A stretch of 8,911 nt of DNA from Candidatus Elarobacter sp. (GTDB lineage Bacteria > Vulcanimicrobiota > Vulcanimicrobiia > Vulcanimicrobiales > Vulcanimicrobiaceae): NCBI GenBank assembly GCA_030150085.1, contig JASLGJ010000048.1:1-8911 (forward strand). The letters run 5' to 3'. A program made the translations under genes and the position numbers. This document shows positions 1 to 5,551 of the stretch, piece after piece; the stretch's first letter is position 1; each line of letters begins with the position of its first letter. Under the pieces are notes generated by a model, which worked only from the letters and a program-made list of their open reading frames with translations, searched no databases and had not been told where the DNA came from.

Positions 1-321
1 GCAGCGCGCGGTCTCGACCGCGAGCTGCAGCGACGCGCCGCCCGGCGCCTGCGTGCCGGCCCCGAACGTGACCGTGCCCGCGATCCCCGCGAACGCCGGC
101 AGCGCGACGGTCTGGGCCGCGCTCGGGTTCGACACCAGCGCCGCGGTCGCCGTCGCGCACGCATTGGCCGCGCAGAACGGCGCGCTGACCAAACCCGCCG
201 GGGCCGCGGCCCCGGGGCCGCCGCCGCACGCGGCGAGCAGAACCGCCAGCCCGAGCGCGCCGGGAGCGCTTCGTCCGCGGTTGCCGCGAACGCGCGCTAC
301 CGATACCATCGAGCTGAACAC
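1..321 (-). CDS. Putative secreted lipoprotein, N-terminal part (gene runs off the left edge)
   Basis: Only the first 107 codons are present. The product starts with a basic segment (RVRGNRGR), then a short hydrophobic stretch ending in a lipobox, LLAAC, with the lipidated cysteine at residue 32. The next residues are GGGPGAAAPAG, a flexible linker. This is a type II signal peptide, so the protein should be anchored on the outer face of the cytoplasmic membrane or passed to the outer membrane. The mature part seen (about 75 residues) is rich in Ala, Thr, Val and Ser with alternating hydrophobic residues, suggesting a beta-rich extracellular domain. I do not recognise a family. I chose the GTG at 321 because an AAGGAG Shine-Dalgarno sequence lies 8 nt upstream. 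An ATG four codons later (309) is the alternative and keeps the lipobox. It is transcribed away from the exchanger gene at 463. Confidence 0.75.
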   Translation of the reverse strand, partial: MFSSMVSVARVRGNRGRSAPGALGLAVLLAACGGGPGAAAPAGLVSAPFCAANACATATAALVSNPSAAQTVALPAFAGIAGTVTFGAGTQAPGGASLQLAVETARC

Positions 322-329
322 AACGTCCG

Positions 330-335
330 CTCCTT
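330..335 (-). promoter_or_regulatory. Shine-Dalgarno AAGGAG of the lipoprotein gene
   Basis: AAGGAG read on the minus strand, 8 nt before the GTG at 321. It decides the start in favour of GTG 321 over ATG 309. It also shows that this genome uses classical ribosome-binding sites as well as apparently leaderless starts. Confidence 0.7.
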
Positions 336-358
336 CAGGCAATTCGAACTACGCCCTG

Positions 359-387
359 TTGCGAGCGGGTCAACTCGCCGTTAAGAT
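359..387 (+). promoter_or_regulatory. Possible sigma70-type promoter toward the exchanger gene
   Basis: TTGCGA (359-364) and TAAGAT (382-387) are separated by 17 bp, each matching four of six consensus bases. Transcription would start near 394 and give a leader of about 70 nt for the gene at 463. On the opposite strand a TTGACC (368-373) overlaps and could be the -35 of the lipoprotein gene, but I find no matching -10 for it. The 10-bp and 12-bp palindromes at 397-406 (CGAGCGCTCG) and 406-417 (GCTCGCGCGAGC) lie just downstream and could bind a regulator or fold in RNA. Short palindromes made only of G/C-rich words are easily produced by chance here. Confidence 0.3.
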
Positions 388-450
388 CGCGCGTGACGAG
401 CGCTCGCTCGCGCGAGCCGCGATCAGGTCGGGAAACCGCTCGCGGCGGGG

Positions 451-456
451 CATAGA
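451..456 (+). promoter_or_regulatory. Candidate -10 element for a leaderless exchanger mRNA
   Basis: CATAGA ends 6 nt before the GTG start at 463, so transcription starting 6-7 nt downstream of it would begin at the start codon itself. No Shine-Dalgarno sequence precedes this GTG, which agrees with leaderless initiation. The -35 region at the expected distance (TCGGGA, 428-433) is poor. The alternative is the upstream promoter at 359-387. The spacing resembles that at the helicase and rpmA starts. Confidence 0.3.
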
Positions 457-462
457 GCCAGC

Positions 463-1494
463 GTGGCATCCCTGTCGCTCCCGCTCCTGCTCGCCTTCTT
501 CATCGCCGCCGGCGGCCTGATCTGGTGGGCCGGGGGCATCCTGGCCTCCACCACCGACGCGATCGACGCGCACTTCGGCTGGGGCGAGGGGCTGGGCGGC
601 GCGGTGTTCCTGGCCGTCGCGACCAACCTGCCCGAGGTCGCGATCATCGCGGGCGGCGCCTACACCCACAGCCTGGGCGTGGCGGTCGGCAACATCCTGG
701 GCGGGATCGCGATCCAGACCGTCGTGCTGGTGCTGCTCGACGGACCCGGGCTGCGCAACCAGACGCCGCTCTCGTCGCTGGTGCCGTCGCTGACGATCGC
801 GCTCGAAGGGCTGGTGCTGATCGCGATCCTGATGCTGTGCATCGTGGGCGCGCTGACGCCGCCCAGCGTGGTCATCGCGCGCACCACCCCGGCCGAGATC
901 CTGATCCTGCTGGCCTGGATCGGGAGCCTGTTCCTGATCCGCCACCACGAGGGCGATCAGGGCTGGCGCACCGCGCGCGAGGAGATCGCCGAGGCCTCGG
1001 CGCTGGTCGCGCCGCACAAGCGGCCGTTTCGGCAGGTCGTCGCGCTGTTCGTCTTCGCCGCGCTGGCGACGCTGGTCGCGGGCGTCGTGCTGGCGTTCTC
1101 CAGCGACGCGCTGGCGGGCCGCTTCCACATGCAGGGCGTGCTGTTCGGCGCGACGGTGCTGGCCGCGGTCACCGCCCTGCCCGAGGTCACCACCGGGCTG
1201 TACGCGGTGCGCGCCGGGCGCTACGAGCTGGCCATGAGCGACATCATCGCCGGCAACGCCTTCCTGCCGGTGCTGTTCCTGTTCGGCACGCTGCTCAGCG
1301 GCCAGCCGCTGCTGCCCGACGCGCAAGGGCCCGACCTCTACCTCACCGCGCTGGGCGCGCTGCTGACAGCGGTCTACTGCGTGGGCGTGATCCTGCGCTC
1401 GGAGCGCATGGTGCTGGGCGCGGGGATCGACTCGATCCTCGTCCTCGTGCTCTACGTGGCGGGGATCGGCGGGCTGTTCTTCATCGCGCGCTGA
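463..1494 (+). CDS. CaCA-family (Na+/Ca2+ exchanger-like) integral membrane protein
   Basis: A 343-residue, highly hydrophobic protein with the inverted two-fold repeat of the Ca2+:cation antiporter superfamily. The alpha-1 repeat has ATNLPEV (residues 53-59) followed by GNILGG (76-81). The alpha-2 repeat has VTALPEV (236-242) followed by SDIIAGNAF. The glutamates E58 and E241 match the ion-binding acids of the family's TS(L)PE motifs. The two halves, each about five membrane segments, are joined by a charged cytosolic loop at about 161-188 (RHHEGDQGWRTAREE and on). The length is normal for prokaryotic members. Unusually, the GSN signature is degraded in both repeats (GG and AGN), so the ion may not be calcium and the coupling ion is unknown. 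The GTG start is the first start codon after an upstream in-frame stop at 394. A secreted protein gene follows 77 bp later in the same direction. The membrane-antiporter call is secure; the substrate is not. Confidence 0.8.
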   Translation: MASLSLPLLLAFFIAAGGLIWWAGGILASTTDAIDAHFGWGEGLGGAVFLAVATNLPEVAIIAGGAYTHSLGVAVGNILGGIAIQTVVLVLLDGPGLRNQTPLSSLVPSLTIALEGLVLIAILMLCIVGALTPPSVVIARTTPAEILILLAWIGSLFLIRHHEGDQGWRTAREEIAEASALVAPHKRPFRQVVALFVFAALATLVAGVVLAFSSDALAGRFHMQGVLFGATVLAAVTALPEVTTGLYAVRAGRYELAMSDIIAGNAFLPVLFLFGTLLSGQPLLPDAQGPDLYLTALGALLTAVYCVGVILRSERMVLGAGIDSILVLVLYVAGIGGLFFIAR

Positions 1495-1551
1495 GCCATC
1501 GGCCGGCGCCGATTGGGATTGGCCTCGATCCGGCGCGCCGCGCGATGGCTC
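1493..1551 (+). repeat. Inverted repeat spanning the exchanger stop and next leader
   Basis: GAGCCATCG (1493-1501) and CGATGGCTC (1543-1551) are perfect 9-bp arms separated by 41 bp. Inside lies a competing hairpin, ATCGGC-cggc-GCCGAT (1498-1513), that shares the left arm. No T-run follows either, so they do not look like an intrinsic terminator. They could be mutually exclusive RNA structures ahead of the secreted-protein gene. A 13-bp word beginning CATCGGCC at 1497-1509 recurs at 1610-1622 inside that gene. Confidence 0.4.
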
Positions 1552-1562
1552 GCCGCTTTCGT

Positions 1563-1566
1563 GGAG
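1563..1566 (+). promoter_or_regulatory. Shine-Dalgarno GGAG of the secreted-protein gene
   Basis: GGAG, 5 nt before the ATG at 1572, favours this start over the in-frame ATG at 1545. The signal peptide is also better proportioned from 1572. Confidence 0.6.
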
Positions 1567-1571
1567 AAGGG

Positions 1572-2363
1572 ATGCTCGTGCGAACGATCTTTCCGCGCGG
1601 CCGAGCCGTCATCGGCCGGCGCGTCTTGTTTTCGGCGGCGCTGGCCGGGCTGGTCGCCGCGGGCGGGGCGCTGGTCCCGCGCGGCGCGCACGCCGCGGCG
1701 TGGCCGAGCGATCCGAGCGGTCTGGCCCGCGCCGTCGGGCTCGCCTACGAGAGCGAGGAGCGCGGCACGGTCGCCTTCGACGTGACGCAGAACAGCGCGA
1801 TCCGCGGCGGGCCGTTCCACCGCGACGACCTCGACGTCACGGCGTTCGCCGAGACCGACGGCAAGCTCGACCACAAGGCCGTGCTGCGCCACGTCGAGGG
1901 CGGCAAGAGCGACGACCGCGCCGCGCTGGCCAAGCGCGAGGCCGAGCCCGAGTCGCCGCTGGGCCGCTTCGGGATGCGCCTGCCGTGCGATCCGGCCGCG
2001 CAAGCCGACTACGCCTTCGACGCGCCGCAAACCGCGAGCGGCGGCGTCGTGCTGCCGTTCCGCGCCCGGGTGCGCGACCAGGCCCACGGCGACGGCCGGA
2101 TCGTGCTCGACCCCGCCGGCGCGCGCATCGCGAGCATCGAGTTCAAGCCCGCCGTGCCGCCCGACCGGGCCAGCGCGGCGGACGTGGCGATCGCCTTCGG
2201 CCCGCTCGCGGCGGGGCGCTACGGCATCGCGCGCATCGTGCGCACCTTCGACGGGCACGTCGGGCCGCTGCGCGGGCGCGTCACCTCGACCAGCACCTAC
2301 GGCAACGTGCGCGTCTTCGCGTCGGCGAGCGCCGCGGCCGAGGCGATCGAGCGCGAGCGCTGA
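1572..2363 (+). CDS. Sec-secreted protein of unknown function
   Basis: A 263-residue product with a clear Sec signal peptide: a basic n-region (RTIFPRGRAVIGRR), a hydrophobic core (VLFSAALAGLVAAGGALV) and an AHA-A cleavage site near residues 39-40. The mature part begins AAWPSDPSGLARAVGLAYES. It is predicted mostly beta from its alternating pattern, and includes VAFDVTQNS, VVLPFRARVRDQ, IVLDPAGARIASIEF and, near the end, a TFDGHVGPLRGRVTSTSTYGNVRVF-like region split by glycines. The layout loosely recalls periplasmic lipid-carrier (LolA-like) or outer-membrane-associated beta proteins, but no diagnostic motif is visible and I do not name a family. The ATG at 1572 is preceded by GGAG (1563-1566). 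An in-frame ATG at 1545 lacks a ribosome-binding site and would add nine residues. The gene probably shares a transcript with the exchanger upstream and ends 3 bp from a convergent gene. Confidence 0.7.
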   Translation: MLVRTIFPRGRAVIGRRVLFSAALAGLVAAGGALVPRGAHAAAWPSDPSGLARAVGLAYESEERGTVAFDVTQNSAIRGGPFHRDDLDVTAFAETDGKLDHKAVLRHVEGGKSDDRAALAKREAEPESPLGRFGMRLPCDPAAQADYAFDAPQTASGGVVLPFRARVRDQAHGDGRIVLDPAGARIASIEFKPAVPPDRASAADVAIAFGPLAAGRYGIARIVRTFDGHVGPLRGRVTSTSTYGNVRVFASASAAAEAIERER

Positions 2364-2366
2364 GCG

Positions 2367-3008
2367 TCAGGACGCGATGTCGCGCGGCACGGCCGGGGAC
2401 ACCGCGACCGGGCGCGGCACGCGCGGAAAGACTTCCTCGATCAGCTTGTGCGCGTAGACCATGCGCTGCGCGGTGCCGACGACCGTCGCGGCGGCGATCA
2501 GCCACACGATCGCGCGCAGCACGAGCGGAAAGCCCGCGCTCGCGGCGAGCAGGCCGACCAGCAGCATGGCGATGCGGTCGGCCCGGTCGCCCAATCCCGG
2601 CCAGTCGCGGTCGTCGGTCGGGATCACCAGCGCGACGCGGGCCTTGGCGTAGCTGACCAGCATCGAGAACGCCAGCGCGGTCGCGGCCGGGATCGGCCAC
2701 ACCAGCACCAAGCCCAGGTACAGCACCACCTCGACGATCCGGTCGAGCATGGTGTCGAGGTAGTTGCCGAACGGCGACTCGCGGTTCTGCAGCCGGGCGA
2801 CCGAGCCGTCGAGCAGGTCCACCAGCCCCGAGAGCGCGGTGCAGACGAACGCGGCGAGCCAGTGCCCGCTCACCATCGCCCAGGCCGCGCCCGCCGCCAG
2901 CGGCACGGCCGTGACCGAGAAGGCGTTGGGCGGCACGCCGAGCCGGGCGAGGGGTCTGGCGATGCTCAAGACCAGCGGTTTGAGCAGCGGGCGAATACTA
3001 CCGAGCAT
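2367..3008 (-). CDS. CDP-alcohol phosphatidyltransferase family membrane enzyme
   Basis: A 213-residue membrane protein that transfers a phosphatidyl group from a CDP-lipid to an alcohol, in phospholipid head-group synthesis. The complete family signature is present: D64-xx-D67-G68-xx-A71-R72-x8-G81-xxx-D85-xxx-D89, with all four metal-binding aspartates. About six hydrophobic segments surround it (for example residues 33-63, 93-118, 145-175). A cytosolic loop, PTDDRDWPGLGDRADR, follows and resembles the G-x-x-x-R-x-x-R loop of phosphatidylinositol-phosphate, archaetidylinositol-phosphate and PgsA-like synthases. The acceptor alcohol (inositol phosphate, glycerol phosphate or other) cannot be assigned by eye. 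The ATG at 3008 is preceded by GGAAAG, a weak ribosome-binding site that a hairpin can cover. The gene lies 124 bp downstream of the helicase on the same strand and converges with the secreted-protein gene, with 3 bp between the stops and thus no room for a terminator. Confidence 0.88.
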   Translation of the reverse strand: MLGSIRPLLKPLVLSIARPLARLGVPPNAFSVTAVPLAAGAAWAMVSGHWLAAFVCTALSGLVDLLDGSVARLQNRESPFGNYLDTMLDRIVEVVLYLGLVLVWPIPAATALAFSMLVSYAKARVALVIPTDDRDWPGLGDRADRIAMLLVGLLAASAGFPLVLRAIVWLIAAATVVGTAQRMVYAHKLIEEVFPRVPRPVAVSPAVPRDIAS

Positions 3009-3014
3009 GGAGTC

Positions 3015-3029
3015 TTTCCGGGATGGAAA
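3015..3029 (-). promoter_or_regulatory. Hairpin able to mask the phosphatidyltransferase ribosome-binding site
   Basis: On the minus strand TTTCC pairs with GGAAA (5 bp, 5-nt loop). The GGAAA arm is the only Shine-Dalgarno-like sequence before the ATG at 3008. A second possible hairpin lies just upstream, CTTTCG at 3069-3064 with CGAAAG at 3051-3046 and a 12-nt loop. This is a possible translational control element or simple leader structure, without a match to a riboswitch class I know. Confidence 0.3.
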
Positions 3030-3075
3030 ACCGCAAAGCGCCCCTCTTTCGCGCGTTGGCGTACGAAAGCCCGTC

Positions 3076-3095
3076 GGGCGGCACGGCCGCCGCCC
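3076..3095 (-). terminator. GC-rich hairpin downstream of the helicase gene, possible weak terminator
   Basis: A perfect 7-bp stem (GGGCGGC / GCCGCCC) with a 6-nt loop, beginning 37 bp after the helicase stop. Transcribed on the minus strand, it is followed after a few bases by only three Ts (GGGCTTTCG), with a second small GCCC-gac-GGGC stem overlapping its end. It may attenuate readthrough into the phosphatidyltransferase gene rather than stop it. Confidence 0.35.
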
Positions 3096-3132
3096 GCTCT
3101 CTCGTCCGTCCCACTAGGCCGGCCGTGCCCCG

Positions 3133-5118
3133 CTAGCGGCGCTTGCGGCCCAGGTTGCGGGGCTTGAAGTCCGACGGGCGCGGCGGACGGCGCACCGGCG
3201 GCGCGGCCTTGCGCGGCTTCTTCCCGCGCGCGCCCTGCGCCAGCAGCGCGCTCTGGATGTCGTCGTCGAGGCTCTCGCGGATCAGCCGCACCTCCGCGCC
3301 GTTGCGGTAGACGTCCGGGAAGCGCTGCGCCAGCCAGAGATAGAGCGTCGCCAGGCGCGAGCGGTCCTCGAAGAGCAGCAGGCGGTCGCGGGCCGGCCCG
3401 CCGGCCAGCAGCTCCGCGCCGTCGACGACGCCCTCGCGCGCGTGGCGCGCGCCCCAGCCGGTCAGCACCCGCAAGCCCGGCCCGCGCGTGGAGACCGGGG
3501 CCCGGCTGTACGCGCAGCGGACCTCGAACGGCAGCTCCTCGAACTCGTCGGACTGCTCGAGCGCGGTCGCGACCTCGATCGGATCGCTCAGGTCGGCGAT
3601 GCGCAGGCCGGTCTCCTCGCCGCGCAGGACGCGGGTCTGGAAGAACTGCAGCAGCCGGCTGACCCGCGTCGTGCCGATGATCGCGGCCAGCCGGCGCAGG
3701 TGCTCGTCGGTGGGCGAGATCCAGATCGGCGCGTCGCTCGGCGCGCTCTCGTGGCGCTCGATGCTGCGCCGCAGCACGCCGATGTCGCGCGCGTCGAGCG
3801 CGCTGACCTGGCCCTCCTCGTGGATGCCGTAGCGGCCCGCGCGGCCCGCGATCTGGCGGATCTCCTGCGGGCTGAGGTCGCGCGTCGCGACGCCGTCGTA
3901 CTTCTCGACCGAGGCGAACACGATGCGCCGGATCGGCAGGTTCAGCCCCAGGCCGATCGCGTCGGTCGCGATCAGCACCTCGGCCGCCCCGCTGCGGAAG
4001 CGCTCCGCCTCGCGCCGCCGCACCGCGGGCGAGAGCGAGCCGTAGATCGCGGCCGAGGTGAGGCCCAAGCGCGCCGTCTCGCCCTGCAGCTCGATCACGG
4101 CGTTGCGCGAGAAGGCCACCAGCGCGTCGCCGCGGCGCAGCGCGGGCAGCCCGATCGCGGGCACGACGCGCAGCGGGTTCTTGCGCTCGAAGCGCCGCAC
4201 CGCCAGCGGCACGCCCAGCCGCTCGGCCAGGCGCCGGGCCGCCTGCAGGCCCTCCTCCGAGCCGCACAGCACGACCCGCTCGGCGCGCACCGCCGCGACC
4301 GCCAGCGTCCAGGCCCAGCCGCGCTGGGCGTCCGCGAGCAGCTGCGCCTCGTCGATCACCGCCACCGCCACGCGGCGCCCGAGGTCGACCATCTCGACCG
4401 TCGAGCTGACGTGCCGCGCCCGCGGGTCGAGGATGCGCTCCTCGCCGGTGACCAGCGAGGCCGCCACGCCCAGCTCGCCCAGCCGCTCGTAGACCTCGAG
4501 CGCGAGCAGCCGCAGCGGCGCGAGGTACACCCCGCTCTCGGCCGCGCGCAGCAGCTCGATCGCGGCGTGGGTCTTGCCCGAGTTGGTCGGGCCGACGAAG
4601 TACTCGAAGCGGCGCTCCTGCGCGGTGAACCCTTCGAGGTAGAAGCGCAGCCCGAGCTGAGCCTCGACCCGCTCGTCGACGCGCCGGTTCTCCAGCGCCT
4701 GGTAGGCTTGCACGAGCCCGCGCCGGGCGTCCTCGAGCGCGCTGAAGAACGACGAGCGCTCGAAGACGTGCCGCTGCGCGACGTCGTCGGGCTCGCTGAG
4801 AATCTTCGCGGCGGCGCGTTCGAGAGCGTGGCGGAACTGCCCGACGGCCGGGTCGACCAGCGGCGCGACGGCCGCGGCGCCGGCTTCGGCGCTCAGCTCG
4901 GCCGGGACGTCCACCGGCACCCGCCCGCGGATCACCACCGTGCGGGGCCCGAGCGCGAGCGTCCGCTCGCAGCGGATCTCGACCGTGCCGCTGCCGATCG
5001 CTTTCCAGCCCAGCCGGTCGGCCGCTCGGCGCAGGCGGGTGCGCTCCCACTTCTTCTGACCGGCCGGCGGAGCGAGGGGCTCGGCCCGCGCATCGCCCTC
5101 GGGCAGCTCGGACGTCAT
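3133..5118 (-). CDS. SUV3-like superfamily 2 RNA helicase
   Basis: A 661-residue ATP-dependent helicase resembling mitochondrial SUV3 and its bacterial relatives, which unwind structured RNA during decay. Motifs in order: Walker A GPTNSGKT (176-183), Ia APLRLLALE (200-208), Walker B/motif II DEAQ (256-259; SUV3 usually has DEIQ), motif III LCGSEE (284-289), [10 protein letters not shown] (334-341), [13 protein letters not shown] (383-394), [12 protein letters not shown] (422-431). The phrase [17 protein letters not shown] (361-377) is also typical of SUV3. Residues 1-170 form an unassigned N-terminal region. The C-terminus ends in a strongly basic Pro/Arg/Lys tail (about 629-661) that could bind RNA. 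The ATG at 5118 is chosen because a -10-like TACACT lies 6 nt ahead of it; upstream in-frame codons run into the rpmA promoter and gene. No Shine-Dalgarno sequence is visible. It is divergent from rpmA. A role in RNA turnover is inferred from the family. Confidence 0.88.
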   Translation of the reverse strand: MTSELPEGDARAEPLAPPAGQKKWERTRLRRAADRLGWKAIGSGTVEIRCERTLALGPRTVVIRGRVPVDVPAELSAEAGAAAVAPLVDPAVGQFRHALERAAAKILSEPDDVAQRHVFERSSFFSALEDARRGLVQAYQALENRRVDERVEAQLGLRFYLEGFTAQERRFEYFVGPTNSGKTHAAIELLRAAESGVYLAPLRLLALEVYERLGELGVAASLVTGEERILDPRARHVSSTVEMVDLGRRVAVAVIDEAQLLADAQRGWAWTLAVAAVRAERVVLCGSEEGLQAARRLAERLGVPLAVRRFERKNPLRVVPAIGLPALRRGDALVAFSRNAVIELQGETARLGLTSAAIYGSLSPAVRRREAERFRSGAAEVLIATDAIGLGLNLPIRRIVFASVEKYDGVATRDLSPQEIRQIAGRAGRYGIHEEGQVSALDARDIGVLRRSIERHESAPSDAPIWISPTDEHLRRLAAIIGTTRVSRLLQFFQTRVLRGEETGLRIADLSDPIEVATALEQSDEFEELPFEVRCAYSRAPVSTRGPGLRVLTGWGARHAREGVVDGAELLAGGPARDRLLLFEDRSRLATLYLWLAQRFPDVYRNGAEVRLIRESLDDDIQSALLAQGARGKKPRKAAPPVRRPPRPSDFKPRNLGRKRR

Positions 5119-5124
5119 CGGCTC

Positions 5125-5130
5125 AGTGTA
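5125..5130 (-). promoter_or_regulatory. Candidate -10 for a leaderless helicase mRNA
   Basis: TACACT (read on the minus strand) matches four of six bases of TATAAT and ends 6 nt before the ATG at 5118. Transcription would therefore begin at about the start codon. The -35 position 17 bp upstream reads GCGACG and is weak. The same geometry occurs at the exchanger gene (CATAGA, 6 nt before GTG). Confidence 0.4.
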
Positions 5131-5171
5131 ACCCGCCCGGCCCGGCGCGTCGCCGACCTCGGTGGCGGCGT

Positions 5172-5200
5172 TTGACCCCGGGCTCCGGCTCTGGTATGAT
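5172..5200 (+). promoter_or_regulatory. Strong extended -10 promoter of rpmA
   Basis: TTGACC (5172-5177), a 17-bp spacer, then TATGAT (5195-5200), with a TG at 5192-5193 one base ahead of the hexamer (extended -10). Each hexamer matches five of six consensus bases, the best promoter in the window. Transcription is expected at G5206 or G5207, only 3-4 nt before the rpmA ATG at 5210, so the message should be essentially leaderless. Confidence 0.75.
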
Positions 5201-5209
5201 CTCGCGGCT

Positions 5210-5491
5210 ATGTTCCGGTTCGATCTCCAGCTGTTCGCCTCCAAGAAGGGCGCGGGCTCCACGCGCAACGGGCGCGACTCCAACGCCCAGCGCCTGGGCG
5301 TCAAGCGCTTCGGCGGCGAGCACGTCATCCCGGGCAACATCATCGTCCGCCAGCGCGGCACGAAGTTCTACCCCGGCCAGGGCGTCATGATCGGCAAGGA
5401 CCACACCCTGTTCGCCGTGGTCGAAGGCCACGTCACGTTCACGCACTCCAAGAACCGGAAGCACGTGAACGTCGTCCCCGCCGCTGTCTGA
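5210..5491 (+). CDS. rpmA: 50S ribosomal protein L27 with Prp-type cleavable N-terminal extension
   Basis: A 93-residue bacterial L27, a large-subunit protein whose N-terminal tail reaches the peptidyl-transferase centre. The core is unmistakable: [21 protein letters not shown] (residues 10-30, one residue dropped in places between families), [20 protein letters not shown] and the closing KHVNVVP. It begins with nine extra residues, MFRFDLQLF, before ASKKG. Firmicutes such as Staphylococcus carry the equivalent extension (ending LNLQFF), removed by the cysteine protease Prp; here cleavage would fall after F9. This also fixes the ATG at 5210 as the start, since a longer reading from GTG 5162 would run through the promoter. 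There is no Shine-Dalgarno sequence. In many bacteria rplU, sometimes with prp, lies directly upstream; here the upstream neighbour is a divergent helicase. A terminator separates it from obgE. Confidence 0.97.
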   Translation: MFRFDLQLFASKKGAGSTRNGRDSNAQRLGVKRFGGEHVIPGNIIVRQRGTKFYPGQGVMIGKDHTLFAVVEGHVTFTHSKNRKHVNVVPAAV

Positions 5492-5514
5492 CCCCGGCGC
5501 GCAGGCCAGCCCGG

Positions 5515-5545
5515 AAAGAGCCGTGACGACGGCTCTTTTTGCTTT
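5515..5545 (+). terminator. Intrinsic terminator after rpmA
   Basis: A perfect 10-bp stem, AAAGAGCCGT (5515-5524) and ACGGCTCTTT (5529-5538), around a GACG loop, with the T-rich tract CTTTTTGCTTT on the 3' side. It starts 24 bp after the rpmA stop. The T-tract ends only about 6 nt before the obgE GTG, so obgE either needs readthrough or a promoter embedded in this element. Confidence 0.88.
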
Positions 5546-5551
5546 GTAGCC

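Noticed and set aside
370..1326. 318-codon minus-strand reading frame opposite the exchanger
   Set aside because: Arg/Gln/His/Asp-rich composition without any domain pattern; a mirror of the real gene on the plus strand.
525..1571. Long open frame continuous with the secreted-protein gene, overlapping the exchanger
   Set aside because: Its translation is Arg/Gly/Ala/Asp-rich low complexity typical of an off-frame shadow in GC-rich DNA. The exchanger frame over the same bases has conserved motifs, and the real start at 1572 has a signal peptide and ribosome-binding site.
3442..5175. 577-codon plus-strand frame opposite the helicase
   Set aside because: Low-complexity Arg/Leu/Ala/Asp shadow; the minus strand has every SF2 helicase motif in order.
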